Shown in pieces: positions 44,982 through 56,283 of a DNA stretch of 64,000 bases. Made by a program: the position numbers and the translations under genes. This stretch comes from Bedellia somnulentella (taxonomy: Eukaryota; Arthropoda; Insecta; Lepidoptera; Bedelliidae). The notes below the pieces were generated by a model. It was not told where the DNA came from, ran no database searches, and saw only the letters and a program-made list of their open reading frames with translations. Numbering within the stretch: the stretch's first letter is position 1; each line of letters begins with the position of its first letter. The stretch lies in contig OY755197.1 of NCBI GenBank assembly GCA_963576735.1, positions 4,414,501 through 4,478,500 on the forward strand. The letters run 5' to 3'.

Positions 44982-45248
44982 AATGTAATTTATCATGGTT
45001 GTTAACGGTGAGGGAAAACATCGTGAGGAAACCCACATGGCTGAGTTGTACTTAGTCATGTGACAGTGTATTCGTACAAAACGGCGATAGGCCTGCCCCC
45101 TATCACGTGAGTACACTGTCCATGCAAAACGTGGGTACTCTGAACACCAGGTGACAAAGTCACGTGATGTTCAGAAGTATTAGTACCTCTGCCAACCCCT
45201 TCGGGGATATTCGGCGTGAACGTTTATGTTTATGTTATGTTTATGTTT
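44982..45248 (+). mobile_element. SINE family C, 5'-truncated, with 12 bp target duplication
   Basis: ATATATTGTGTA at 44970-44981 and 45249-45260. It starts within the body (ATTTATCATGGTTGTTAACG), so the tRNA head was lost during insertion, as expected from target-primed reverse transcription. Confidence 0.92.
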
Positions 45249-45260
45249 ATATATTGTGTA

Positions 45261-46380
45261 CTCGTAGTTAAATATTTGAGTCCGTTTCCTATTATGGTCG
45301 TAGTTAATAGGGTTTCCTAATGATGCAGTGAGTTGCATTTTTTGGATCAAAAAAGCAATTAATTAAAATATTTTTATAACTTTCTAAATATTGTATCATA
45401 GTTCAGTTCAGTTGCATCATTTAAATTACACCTTTTGTATGGCCTTCGTATTATTTTCGACTAACTTCAGAATGGACCGTGTTTAAGTAACATTTGAAAT
45501 AAAGGTTAAATTTTGATTATTAAACAGATTTATTAATTATATGTAAAAGCTAAAATAAATATGGTTAAATAGCCCTCCATATGTCTCAAACTGGAGAAAC
45601 AATCCGCTTTTTGATAAGAATCTTAAGGATTAGCAGCTTTTCCTATTGTTTTGCCTATATTTTCTTTTCATTTTAGCCCACTCACTTCAAAATGCTGTCT
45701 TTCCAGATATTTTATTCTCTATCTGATCTTCCCTTCTCTGAAGTTCCTTGCGTGAACTGTCTCACGGGTACATATAAACTATGAAATATATATGTCATAA
45801 ATATCTAAGTTAAAAAACATGGCAATCCATTTTTAGATTCATAGGCAAAGTTAGCTTGATTCGTATGTGTGATATATAAATCGACCTCAAATATTATATC
45901 ACAAAAAATCTTACCTTTCCCTAAACCCAATCCTTTTCTTATTACACAAACAGATTATGTATTTAAAATTCTTTCCAAAATACGTCTTTCCTTACCTTCA
46001 CTAAGCGCAATGTGCTTACTAAATGTATATTATTTGAGCGTTCCCAATAGCAAGTATTCCAACTCGTTAATTAAAATAAAAGCAACTAAAGTCTCGGAGC
46101 CATGAAACTGGCCCTACATACTTCTTTTTGTGTATTCACAAGACAGCCTGTCTGCAGGCGGGAGGTTTCCTTCGAACACTCTGCAATTTTTCCCAGTTTT
46201 TTTCTCTCGAAGTGGATGCCCTCAGAGCTTGTTTTTGAGAGTAATGGCTTCATTATGCCTATCGGAATCTCAGAGAGAACCTTCGCCCAAAATTACCCCA
46301 AACATAACCCAACCGATTCACTGCACCGCTGCTTCCGAACACGCCCGACCAGTGATGTGCCATACTTAACTGGGATGGGT
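45261..46380. other. No repeat recognised; overlapping weak ORFs at 46102-46392
   Basis: 45261-46090 is AT-rich. 46090-46390 is more balanced in base composition and holds two overlapping frames of 96 and 79 codons. Neither looks more real than the other and no domain is recognised. Confidence 0.45.
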
Positions 46381-47550
46381 AATCGATTCTGAGTGATTAC
46401 GCAATTATTGGTCGAATTTCAGGTTTGCGATGTCCTATTTGAAGTAATTTTGCGGTTCCGCAGGAAGACGAGTCCGTGTCGGTAATTATGTTCGGAGAAA
46501 TCACCGCCGTTGCTTGGATTTTATGTGATTGCGGTTTTTGTCTTTTTTGATGGATTGAAGCCATTTTCGGTTAGTAATCCATGACAGGACGAGCCGTTAA
46601 GTGCCTTTTAGCCGTCATGGGTGTCCGCATAATCGACTCTTCATGTAATGACGGCATCGTATCGTAAATTTGGCGTACAATTATTCCAAATTTCTTATTT
46701 TCGAATTCCGATTACCGTCTTATAATTTAATACACCGACACGACTCGAAGGCATTTTGAAGAATCGATTATCATCTCCATTTTCCGTTGACAAGTCGCTC
46801 CTCAATAAATCGATTGTTGAAACCACAAATTAAAGTTGTTAAATCAAAATGCCGTGTAACTATTTGCATTCGAGATGGTAACATTTTGTTATTCAAACAC
46901 AAAACAGCATAAATCGAGAGTACAACTTGTGTTTATCTCTATTCAGCCATTCAAATGGTACAATAAAATATAGTAAGTACATGTCTTGCAATTGAATCGT
47001 ACATCGCTTAATAATCGCGGGCGCAACAATGCGCGTGCACACGAGTGCGCTACGTGTGGCCGGGCCGCGTTGTCGCTCGCGCACGTCCGCCATTTTATAT
47101 TATTTATCGATAAATTGTGGCTACCCCTTGTATTGTTTCCCATCTCAATAATGTTCTTTATAAGCGACGGTGTAAAAACAACACTATTGTTTCAAAATTT
47201 ATTAACTATTCAAACTGTTTAAAAAAAATACTACAACATCCACCTTTATAAAGTCATTATCCTGATCGCAAAGAAAATAATGTAGCATTTTTATCGATGT
47301 CAAGTCGTTAATCCCAGCACATTTGCATATCCACCGTTGCAAATACGTAATCACCACGTGTGGCCGTTGATGCTATCTCGAACTGACTCGATACGAAGCG
47401 CGAGTCGATAAATCGATAATCGATAACATTTCACTCGATACAACCCCAGCGCTATTTATTAAGGCGTCGCAGAACAATTTATAAGTTAATTTCTCGACAG
47501 AGATGGAAATGTATCGATGGAAAAAATGACATTTCAATACCCCCTGTAGC
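46381..47550. promoter_or_regulatory. Single-copy segment with clustered CGATA/ATCGAT motifs
   Basis: ATCGAT-type motifs lie at about 46382, 46764, 46808, 47104 (TTATCGATAA), 47293 and 47515. Four CGATA occur within about 40 nt at 47404-47445 (CGATAAATCGATAATCGATA). 47015-47095 is strongly CpG-rich. In Drosophila clustered CGATA marks BEAF-32 boundary sites and TATCGATA marks DREF promoters. No known repeat is seen here. Confidence 0.35.
46893..47093 (-). CDS. Candidate first coding exon, MADVRERQR...
   Basis: The start sits in AAAATGGCGGACGTGCG, about 12 nt downstream of TTATCGATAA on the same strand, in the most CpG-rich part of the region. The first 29 residues (MADVRERQRGPATRSALVCT ...) come from GC-rich sequence. 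After KRC the frame enters AT-rich sequence and is probably intron read-through. A weak donor GCGAT|GTACGA lies near that point. AAAATGGCGGAC is also a YY1/Pho-type motif, so the ATG may be regulatory rather than coding. No protein family recognised. Confidence 0.28.
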   Translation of the reverse strand: MADVRERQRGPATRSALVCTRIVAPAIIKRCTIQLQDMYLLYFIVPFEWLNRDKHKLYSRFMLFCV

Positions 47551-48096
47551 TTTCGGTCTGTAAGTAATTATTGGTATTAAATAAGGTTATAAGAGACTTA
47601 ATCCATATTGTAAGTCGCTGCTGTTTTATATTAATAACTCTTAGCCACAATTTCCTTTTCTATTATTCAATGTTTAGTATCAACACTATTCTAACTCCTT
47701 TCCAAAAGTTTTTTTAAAATGACTATAGTCATGAAACTTTTGAACTTTCACCTATATCTGGAATCTGTTTTGATTATGTTAGGTATTTATAAAATACATG
47801 AAATGGTACTTTTACGGCCATGAACAAATTTGGAAAACTATTGTTAGAAATAATGTAATGTAGGTAGTGTATAATTTCTTATATTTCAAAATAGCCCAGA
47901 TATGATTCATTTTGAGGTGAATGATCGTATATATTCGACTAGAAATGAAATAATGATACATTATTCATACGAAAAGGCTACATTGATTTTATTTCACTCC
48001 GTAACTAATGCTTAATGCATAGTTTCTCAAAACAACAGTCTGTAACTTACAACTTAATTTGTTTGCAGCAAAATAAACTTATACTTATATAAATAT
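47551..48096. other. No gene recognised
   Basis: AT-rich. Confidence 0.5.
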
Positions 48097-48146
48097 ACAT
48101 TCATATAATCACGGCTATAAATCCCTAGAAGGGGTAGCCAGAGTTT
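48097..48146 (-). repeat. SINE family A, 3'-terminal fragment
   Basis: TATAATCACGGCTATAAATC and CTAGAAGGGGTAGCCAGAG: tail and terminal hairpin only (severely 5'-truncated). Confidence 0.85.
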
Positions 48147-49295
48147 ATTAAACTTCCGTCTCTTTTAGTTCCATCGGAAAATGTGGTTTTAGGCTTTATT
48201 TGGTATGTATGATCATTCAACAACACTGAACATAAATAGGATTCATGATAATACCGAATAATATTATAGTTTAAATAATAAATACCTAAATATATATACG
48301 GACATATCATACACAGATCAAGTTAGCCCTAAACTAAGTAAAACTTGTTTTATCTTTTAGTTTTAACAGTATTTCACGTCATAATATGTTGTTTTAATTT
48401 AAATAACCAAATCAATTGAATGCTTTTAAAAATGTCTTATATCGATCATTATCAAAGTCATTATCGCTTAATCTTCTCCTTAACTACAAATACTGTAAGT
48501 GCAGGGCTGACACTTAATTAAATTTCACTAGATTTATTACTGAACAGCCTGTATTTTATAACAAGGATGATTTATTATATCGGACAGTCTTTGATATATG
48601 ACTGCCGAATTAGGAAGTGTTGTGTTTTAAGATACGTGGCCAAATATGATATCAATTGGATTTTGTTAAAATTGTAATATTACGTGATCGTAAGCTCTAG
48701 TAATTTCTTTTAAATAAATACTGCGTAAGTATATTGTAGTACGAGGACGTTAATTACTAGGTTCGAAAATCAGCTATAAGTTTTCTGAGCTATTTTACTG
48801 TAACACAAATATACCCATCTCTATAGCGCTTTAGACATGGACGCTTTAGACATTTAGCTATGGACTTGTCAAAACCGGGACTCAGAAAATATATATTTAT
48901 TTCATTTATACCAATACGGCTACTAAAAAACAACAAAGATAGTTTATTTTATTAAATTGAGTTCACAGCAACCCGTGGGACTTGGTGTTAAATAAAAAAG
49001 GGGATTTTTTCCTAATTGAGTCGCTAGAGTGTGATGAATACTTAATGTCTTTTTAATGTTGTTCTTATTACTGTTTCAAGGGTTTGTGTATTAACACACT
49101 TTCCTTATCCTTATAAATGTGGAGATCAGATCATTAAAATGGGGTTATTTAAAAAAGTACTGTCCTCGGAAGATCTTTTTATGTAAAAGTTTATTTGGTT
49201 TTTGGAGTCGAGTTTTGTTGTTTGATGAAATAACAAAAGTAAAACATTAACTCGTAACCGTATTTTTTAAAAAACTATGCTAAATTATACTTAAT
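48147..49295. other. No gene recognised
   Basis: AT-rich. Confidence 0.5.
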
Positions 49296-49415
49296 TACTT
49301 ACTTATAATCACGCCCATTATTCCCATTGGGAAAGACAGAGACGCCACGTTGTACGATCCTAACAAATCTCTCTTGCTTCTGTCACATTCATCATTCTTC
49401 TCATAATCTCATAAA
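49296..49415 (-). mobile_element. LINE family R, 3' end
   Basis: TTACTTATAATCACGCCCAT, TATTCCCATTGGGAAAGACA and CCTAACAAATCTCTCTTGCT; 5' part lost. Confidence 0.78.
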
Positions 49416-49926
49416 ATATCAATTATTATAAATTATACTAATCTGTTATTATTGTGGGGATGTAACCCACACCATTTTTTTATGTAGAGGTTCTATTATG
49501 AGTTTTTTAGTTACTATGAAGTAGATCTATGGGCCAGGATTGTATTTATTTAATAGCTCTAAAAAAACAATGCAGATCTTTTGCTCGTTAATTCTTTATT
49601 CAATCTTAATTACACAAATATTTTAGTAGTACAAAAACCTTTCATCACTTTAAAAATAAACAGTGCATATGTAAGTAGACACCTTAATAACACAATTAAG
49701 TTTTAATATTATTTATAAATGGAGCCTAGCGTGTCATTTAACTATTTTGATCTTAAAAACAGCTTCACTTACACAACCCTCATAAACCAAAGTCTCCAAG
49801 TCACTCAATAACATGAAATTATATACAAAGCAGTGAATTCCGTCCCAAATTATAAGTACGATAATAGTTTGTTTGAAGGACTTCATCATACGTATTTTCA
49901 CTCGGTTGTCGGCAAAGATGATAAAT
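49416..49926. other. No gene recognised
   Basis: AT-rich. Confidence 0.5.
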
Positions 49927-50439
49927 AGCTACGTCCACACTGTGCCTTTTTTTGTTCAATAAGGGCATGCGTCATAGCGCAGTCAACAGCGCACGTGAGG
50001 CATGCCCTTAATGCATGCGCGATGACAGTTGAAAGCGGAGCGCGCGCTGTGTTGCAAGTTATCCGGAGTCGGGTGGATTTCTGTGCGTCATAGCGTTCAA
50101 CATCAAGATGGTGGACGAAGAAAAAGATTTAACATTAAGGTTTATTGAAGATTACAGAAGCTTTCCACAACTCTGGGATCCTAACAATAAACTTTACACT
50201 AATAAAGTAAAGAGGAACGATGTTTTTTTTTCTGGAATTTCTTATGACCAAGTAAGCTGCATATATTCCCCCAAGTAAAATATTGTCGTCGCACATGTTT
50301 CCAACAGAAACTCAAACTACGAATAAAGTATGGTGTTGGTTTCAATTAACGCATTCACTTATTGTAAGCGTCAATTGAAAGTTGAATAGAAAGATGAAGA
50401 CGAATGTTGAAGATGAAAAGGCACAGTGTGGACGTAGCT
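49927..50439 (+). mobile_element. 513 bp DNA transposon remnant carrying a MADF-domain exon
   Basis: Perfect 24 bp inverted ends at 49927-49950 (AGCTACGTCCACACTGTGCC, then TTTT) and 50416-50439. The match extends imperfectly inward to ~38 bp. The element is flanked by AAT at 49924-49926 and 50440-50442. A TA duplication cannot be excluded, because the flanking bases are ambiguous. A second inverted pair, AAGGGCATGC (49961-49970) and GCATGCCCTT (50000-50009), lies inside the left end. It encodes the start of a MADF protein. PIF/Harbinger transposons in insects encode such a DNA-binding partner next to their nuclease and make 3 bp duplications. I infer an internally deleted PIF/Harbinger-like element; the nuclease gene is absent. 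Confidence 0.72.
50108..50278 (+). CDS. MADF-domain N-terminal exon, truncated
   Basis: ATG to TAA gives 56 residues. Residues 8-30 (TLRFIEDYRSFPQLWDPNNK) match the start of a MADF (Adf-1-type) DNA-binding domain. Its hallmark is a hydrophobic-I-x-x-Y/V-R helix, then P-x-LWD/N and K-x-Y-x-N-K. LYTNKVKRNDVFFSGI continues with the third helix region. MADF domains are about 80-90 residues, so this is roughly the first half. TATGACCAAGTAAGC near 50250 contains a plausible 5' splice site (CAA|GTAAGC), suggesting that the missing half lay in a second exon now deleted. The frame is intact within the exon. Upstream, GCGTCATAGCG occurs twice (49970-49980, 50086-50096). Confidence 0.65.
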   Translation: MVDEEKDLTLRFIEDYRSFPQLWDPNNKLYTNKVKRNDVFFSGISYDQVSCIYSPK

Positions 50440-50442
50440 AAT

Positions 50443-50820
50443 ATCGTGCTTCAACTTTTTACCGCGAGATGTCATTATCTCAGTGGTCCGTGGGTCCTAT
50501 CAGATATTATTCGACAAAGTATTTGTATAGAGCTGTGATATTAAAACACACACTTCTCCAGGTTTAGAAGATTTATTACTCGTTTTAACTGTATAAAAAT
50601 ACGTTTTGTCATATGTTTGCGTGCGTATAAGTACTGAGATTTGGGAGCTCGCATAAACTGTATCGCCTCGTGAAATAAAAATACGATAGGTTTTGGCAGA
50701 TATTAATTATCTGAGTAGAAGAAGTATAGTGACTTTAAATTGGAGAAAAATATAATACTTTGAAACTCATTTATTAGGTTGCCACCTCATCTTCATATAC
50801 CCTTTTCAAATTAAAATTAC
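50443..50820. other. No gene recognised
   Basis: Single-copy-looking; the last 18 nt are the left target duplication of the next SINE. Confidence 0.5.
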
Positions 50821-51189
50821 ATAACATAAACATAACATAACATAAACGTTCACGCCGAATATCCCCGAAGGGGTTAACAGAGGTACTAATACTTCTGAAC
50901 ATCACGTGACTTTGTCACCTGGTGTTCAGAGTACCCACGTTTTGCATGGACAGTGTACTCGGGGCAGGCCTATCGCCGTTTTGTACGAATACACTGTCAC
51001 ATGACTAAGTACAACTCAGCCATGTGGGTTTCCTCACGATGTTTTCCCTCACCGTTAACAACCATGATAAATTAACCACACATATGTCTTTAGAAAAGAC
51101 AAATTGGTGTAGGCCCGACCCAGGATTTGAACACTAGTTTCTTGCACGATAACCGAGTGTTCTACCCACTGGGCTATCGCGGTTGCTTG
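50821..51189 (-). mobile_element. SINE family C, full length, with 18 bp target duplication
   Basis: TTTTCAAATTAAAATTAC occurs at 50803-50820 and 51190-51207. It runs from the (CATAA)n tail to GGGCTATCGCGGTTGCTTG, head type 1. A few bases of the usual CCCCCTATCACGTGAG block are missing. Length 369 bp. Confidence 0.94.
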
Positions 51190-51330
51190 TTTTCAAATTA
51201 AAATTACGGTTATTAAAAGTTTGTTGGTTGGTATTTTTGCCTCTTTGCTACGTTGTCAAAGTAAACATTTAAAATTAAATTCATGCTGAAATTATTGTTC
51301 AACTCAAATAAAAAATGGATTAATATTCCA

Positions 51331-51452
51331 TTTATGAAAAGATTAATGTATATAACGAAGCTAGAGAGGTTTGCCAGGATCTAACAAAGTGGCTATCAAT
51401 AGTCTCTGCCGACCCCAATGTGAAATAATGGCGTGAGTATATGTATGTATGT
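51331..51452 (+). mobile_element. LINE family R, 3' end
   Basis: Codons read M-K-R-L-M-Y-I-T-K-L-E-R-F-A-R-I with a frameshift. Then GTCTCTGCCGACCCCAATGT, ATGGCGTGAGTATATG and (TATG)n. Confidence 0.8.
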
Positions 51453-51552
51453 ATTTCCAGCCTACATAATTATTCATAGTTATGTTCTCGTACCAAGTTT
51501 GAATAAAACTGTTTTCTCATACCCAACAAAACAAATCTAAAATAACCCAGCT

Positions 51553-51690
51553 CTATATAAATATAAAAGGAGACAGCGCATGTATAATCGAACGGAGCGA
51601 CTTGATGAAGGCGCGTGAGAGAGTTTTTGTCGTGATCGTGCGCTGTATGCGTTGTTCCTACACATTTAACTATGTTCTGTTTAAATAAGG
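51553..51690 (+). promoter_or_regulatory. Possible TATA-box promoter with short ORF
   Basis: CTATATAAATATAAAAGGAG is a strong TATA-like match. About 50 nt downstream ATGAAGGCGCGTGAGAGAG opens 27 codons in a CG-richer patch (GTCGTGATCGTGCGCTG). No domain recognised and no repeat seen. Confidence 0.22.
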
Positions 51691-51860
51691 ATGTTCTTGG
51701 GGATGAGACATCACTATGTAGTATATTTTTTCATATATTTGTTTACTAAAGAAACTCCGTCGCCGTCTGTGCCTTTCTAAGTCTATGCTACGGATTTTTA
51801 TGTAGTTTTCTCCATAGGGTAGAGAATTTCCAATGACGTTGGGTATTTTAGTATTTAGAC

Positions 51861-52106
51861 ATACATACATAGATTTATAATCACGGTCATAAATTTTAGC
51901 TGAAGCTTTAGTGTTAGAAACTCCTCAGCCACATTTGGCAGTCAATAGGGGACAAGATGGTAGAAATATAGTATCGTTGGTGATTGGTCTCCAACCGCAT
52001 CGCCCATAAACCACTTAAAAAAGCCCCATACCCTTGTAGCTTCTTACGACACCCGTGGGTAGAAAGGGCTAGAGTTACATTCTAAGCCGGCGGCACTACA
52101 CGGCAT
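51861..52106 (-). mobile_element. SINE family A (CACGG subtype)
   Basis: CATAGATTTATAATCACGGT, GTCTCCAACCGCATCGCCC, CGACACCCGTGGGTAGAAAG, GGCGGCACTACACGGC. The terminal hairpin is deleted (ATAAATTTTAGCTGAAGC). Confidence 0.86.
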
Positions 52107-52503
52107 ATTTTTAAGGATTTTGAAATTTAGTCCGTCGTTTCCGATTCCTGGCCTGTGATAGTAATAGTGCCAATAATACCATTACCATTCATTAGTACAA
52201 AATAAAATGTCATTTCACTTCTCACGAAATTTATTACAAAATTATTCGTATATGTTAAATTGCAGTTTTTTCATTCAGTCTTGAAAGTCGATACCTTATT
52301 TGGGTTCAGAGTTAAATTTGTCTCGTGAGTCTGATATCGTGGTGATTGCATATTGGGAAACTTTGGGGCGTACACCGATTAAATATGCAGTATATGACCT
52401 CCATTTTCTGTACATAAGCTCACACTTTCAATGCCAGAAGTGCAACATATATAAGAATATAAAGCTTTATAAAATGGCGTGTTGGAATGTAGTTGGCAAT
52501 GGT
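52107..52503. other. No gene recognised
   Basis: AT-rich; the 76-codon plus-strand frame here runs into the next SINE. Confidence 0.45.
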
Positions 52504-52722
52504 AATACATACATATACTCACGAATGTAACAAAAAGGGATAGCCAGAGGCTTAGAATTTAAAACTCCTGAACCAATTTGAGAAAATGAGAGGGGAAAGG
52601 ATGGTTGGTGATAGGTCAAACAATCGCCCTATAATCAATTGAAAGGCCTCAAAATCTTCATTCGCCCCATACAACACCCACGGGTTGGGTGGTTTAGTAC
52701 TATTCTGAGCCGACACTGCTGT
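52504..52722 (-). mobile_element. SINE family A, decayed
   Basis: CATACATATACTCACGAATG, AGGGATAGCCAGAGGCTTAG, ACAACACCCACGGGTTGGG, CTGAGCCGACACTGCTGT. Confidence 0.75.
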
Positions 52723-52854
52723 CTGTAGCCTGACATTTGGTGTCTTATAATATTTAATAGAACTAGTTTCTACCGCCTCTTCGGGAAAAGGTGTCATAAT
52801 AATATCGAATTGTATTTTATTTGAATTCAAATTCACTTCTTTATGATTTGTCAT
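52723..52854 (-). other. Short ORF ending in a family A SINE
   Basis: About 44 codons from ATG (MTNHKEVNLNSNKIQFDI) through PFPEEAVETSSIKYYKTP before the frame enters the SINE. Composition is protein-like and no domain is recognised. It may be a coding remnant interrupted by the SINE. Confidence 0.2.
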
Positions 52855-53104
52855 ATTAAGTAGAAAAACTTACTTACACTTTGAGCAAATTGTTATTTGT
52901 AGATTTAAATAACGATAAACCAGGCGGTAATATAAAGTCATTATTATTGTTTGCAGATGGTGGCGATGATAAAACGTAGCAAAAACTATGTAAGTACTTT
53001 TTCTGTAGCATTCAATTATTGCTTGGGAATGGCTCTGTTAGCTTTTAGGTTTTATAGGAAGGTGTAATTTTAAGAAAAGATACTGCTTAAAAAAAGACAA
53101 ACTT
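52855..53104. other. No gene recognised
   Basis: AT-rich. Confidence 0.5.
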
Positions 53105-53230
53105 CGCAGTATCGGTTACTTGGCTTCATGGCAGAGCGACCGGGATGTCGTGGGTTCGAGTCCTGCTAATGTCGAAATTTTTCTTTCTTTAATTGATTAG
53201 TACAATAATCCCCATATGAGTTTATGTAAT
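53105..53230 (+). mobile_element. SINE family B, decayed
   Basis: TCGGTTACTTGGCTTCATGG, GTCGTGGGTTCGAGTCC, ATGTCGAAATTTTTC and TACAATAATCCCCATATGAG. Confidence 0.7.
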
Positions 53231-53476
53231 AAGTAATATGTTTGTGACTTTTCTTACGGCATTTCACGAAGTACAGGCCGTTACGTAGCACGCTGGTTTT
53301 CAGGCACCGCAGTACAATTACCTTTTTTTGAATAACAATACACTATAAAGCTATTTCAAAAATGTTTTGATTGTAAGCAGATTGTAAAACAACGAATGCA
53401 TTTTTTTCTTCTTAAAGGGAACATAATTATGTACTGAAGTCGCTAAGCAAGCCAAACCACTCGTGTGTTGATAAGG

Positions 53477-53509
53477 GTTAATGCTTTAAAAGTCGACACT
53501 ACACAGCTT
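53477..53509 (-). repeat. SINE family A, head fragment
   Basis: TTAAAAGTCGACACTACACAGC only. Confidence 0.6.
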
Positions 53510-56064
53510 ATAATTACGAATGGTAATGACAACTTAAAAACACATTGCAAATAAAATAAAGTAATTATATTTATTATTTTCAAGCATCTGCACCATGTGT
53601 CAAAACTAAAACAAGATGGTCAATCGGAAAGATTTTGTTTGGAACTTCAAAAATTATGGCATTTTTAAGCAAATTACACGTTAACAAATTTTGAGAAATT
53701 TGGCGAAATATTTTTGCTAATAGCTATGTTTAACTGACAAATGAGTTGGTCTTTACTGCTTGGGAATAAAGGGCAATTTTAGTTCTCAAAGATTTTCAAA
53801 AATGATATAAGATAAGGTGCCTTTCAAAAAGTAAACGACAGTTGTCAGCAGTTAGTAATATTTGAAATGATGGATGAGTTATCTGAAGGGTTGAACGGTC
53901 CCTTATTTTGTTGGAAATCAGGTGAACAGGCTAAGTTTAAGTAATCCGTACATGCTAATGCTCATAGCCAAAGAGGAACTCAGAGCTTTAGAATCCGAAT
54001 AAATTTGCCCATATTAAGAAGACCCGAGTTTGTATGGATCCCATCTTATCTGATTACTACCAGTAATCCTTTATGATATTTACTTTTCTAGTTTATACTG
54101 CCAATTGAAACTATACATGAGTTAATTGATATAAATGCTCAGTCAGAATAAAGAAGTAAGTAAAAGAGAATAAATATACGTGCGTTTATAAGGTACTCGG
54201 ATTCAGTTTCCTTGCATCAGAATTTGGCCGCTAGACTTTTTCTTGTACTTTTAAGAAGTCTGTAATCATTTTTATATTAACAAAAGAATTTTTATTTCGG
54301 TAGCTTCGTGTTGTAGTTAAGTTTATAACTTTCCTTATCTCTATTTATCTGTCGTAAAACGTACCGGTCATTTCGCAAAGTGGCCGGAATCTTATGATTT
54401 TACATTAAAACGCTCCAGTTTTATTAGTGTTTATGTTGTTCGTTGATTGGGACTCTTAAGACATAAAAAAATTCTTCATGATTGTCTACATATGTTTTTA
54501 GCTTCATTTTTTTTTGTATGACTTCTTGGATACGTTTATGGGTTCAATAAAGGGCTTTTAAATATTTTTTTGACTAAATAAGACAGCTGACGTCCAGATA
54601 ATGATTGGCTGTTTTAGCGAGATATAATTTTAGTGTATAAATCGCAAAATATTTTGTATTATGCTGAGTGGAAGCCACCACTCCAATTTGTAAAGACTGT
54701 GATATTGAGACAGAATGAATGACAGATCTTTGGGAGAGACCTCGGGTAAACATGTTTATTTAAATTCTTGCCTTATAAAAAAAGCTCTCTATTTGTTCCC
54801 AATGTTTTAATATTTGATGTATTTGTGGTAAAACTTGCTACTAATAAAGTCCGGAAGGTTTCTTCCACCAGTAGAAAGTATATAAATCAATGTAGCATTC
54901 GAAAAGTCGAGGCGTATCACCATTATGATCACGGCCAGTGAAGCACTTACTTTTAATCGTCTTTTTACAATTGATATTTACAAAACCAAGTTAAGTCAAA
55001 AGGAATTAAGCTCAGAATAACCGAGGTTTCATTTACGAACTATTAAGTAAATGCGAACGTTTATTGGTTATTGTTTCGAAATAGTTAGTACGTATAAAAT
55101 GGGCGATACAATGTAGAGTGCAGTTGTTTTGAGTTTTATATTATTTAGTGCATACACTGCAACATTGTGGAAGTCACGCGCGTTCATTATGCATTTCTTT
55201 TGTTTGTGAAAATAAGCTGGTTTAATTTTAAGTTTGCTGATAAATTTTAATTTTTGGAGATGCTTAGATTGAGGGAAAGCGGAAATATAATTTAATTCGG
55301 TATTGCTTTTACATTTGTGGTGGAAACATGTAAAATAACTCTAATTTTAAAGGTATATTCGTTTATTTGGCTTTTTCATTATACTTAAAAATCGGTTCAT
55401 AAAATGCAGAGGAATAGTCAATAAACATACAAAGTGTCTCCTTATAATGTTAGTGTAGATTCTAATTATTGCTTCCGTTGTGAATTCTAAGCGTCTAAAA
55501 CTTGACTCACAAAATTGTAAACCTGGCCCCAAATGGGAAAAATGGTCAAAAAGTATAATAAAATCTGTCGCTGCTTTGATCTTGGGCTTCCGAGAATACG
55601 GTCTAGCCGTGCGCTTGCGCATACCAATCTCTTGTCCCCATACCTGTTAAGGGGTAGCCCTTTTGCTTTTGAAATATTGTTGTAGACATTTGTAAAATGA
55701 AAGTTTGCAGTAAACATGCTTATTATAAATATAATATCTGGAAGTGTAAAAAGTTACATAAAAACGAAAAAAATGATATCTCAATCGGGTCATTAGGAAG
55801 ATTTTGTATATTTTAACTTTAATGTGATTTACATGGCAATAACTGATGTAACTTGATACTTACTATATATAAATCCTTGTAGTAAAGATAAATTGGTTAA
55901 AATTTGCTCTTGGATCCGCGTTTAGTTAAAGTAAACTTGATTAGGACGGCGAAAAATGAATAGTTATATCAAAAAGAGAAGTCAACTTTGAGATAAAATA
56001 TAATCAAAGAACAGGTTTTAGGCATAGCAATGAGTACTGCATCCACATATAATATTGCGATATT
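53510..56064. other. 2.5 kb without recognised features
   Basis: AT-rich. Overlapping minus-strand frames at 55347-55717 cover a slightly GC-richer patch (55560-55660) but show no domain that I recognise. Confidence 0.5.
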
Positions 56065-56283
56065 ATGCTGCGTAGTGTAGAATAACGGCTTAAAATAACA
56101 CTACCCCAATTCTTCCCATAGGTGATCGTAAAAGGCGACTTAGGGTTTCGGGGCTTTCATATTTCATCAAAAACTTTTATATTATACTATCTTTGCCCCA
56201 AATTCTAAATGTGTTCGAGGAGTTTCTAGCTCTAAAGCTCTGGCTACCTCTTAGGGTTTTATGGCCGTGGGTGTATGTATGTT
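56065..56283 (+). mobile_element. SINE family A, decayed
   Basis: GCTGCGTAGTGTAGAATAAC, GGTGATCGTAAAAGGCGACT, GCTCTGGCTACCTCTTAGGG, ATGGCCGTGGGTGTATG. Confidence 0.8.

Noticed and set aside
46102..46392. 96-codon ORF beginning MKLALHTSFCVF as a secreted protein
   Set aside because: An overlapping frame is nearly as long, the N terminus is a poor signal, and no domain is seen; evidence is insufficient for a gene.
55347..55717. Overlapping minus-strand ORFs of 91 and 76 codons
   Set aside because: Two frames overlap in the same patch, neither shows a domain, and no splice or promoter signals support them.
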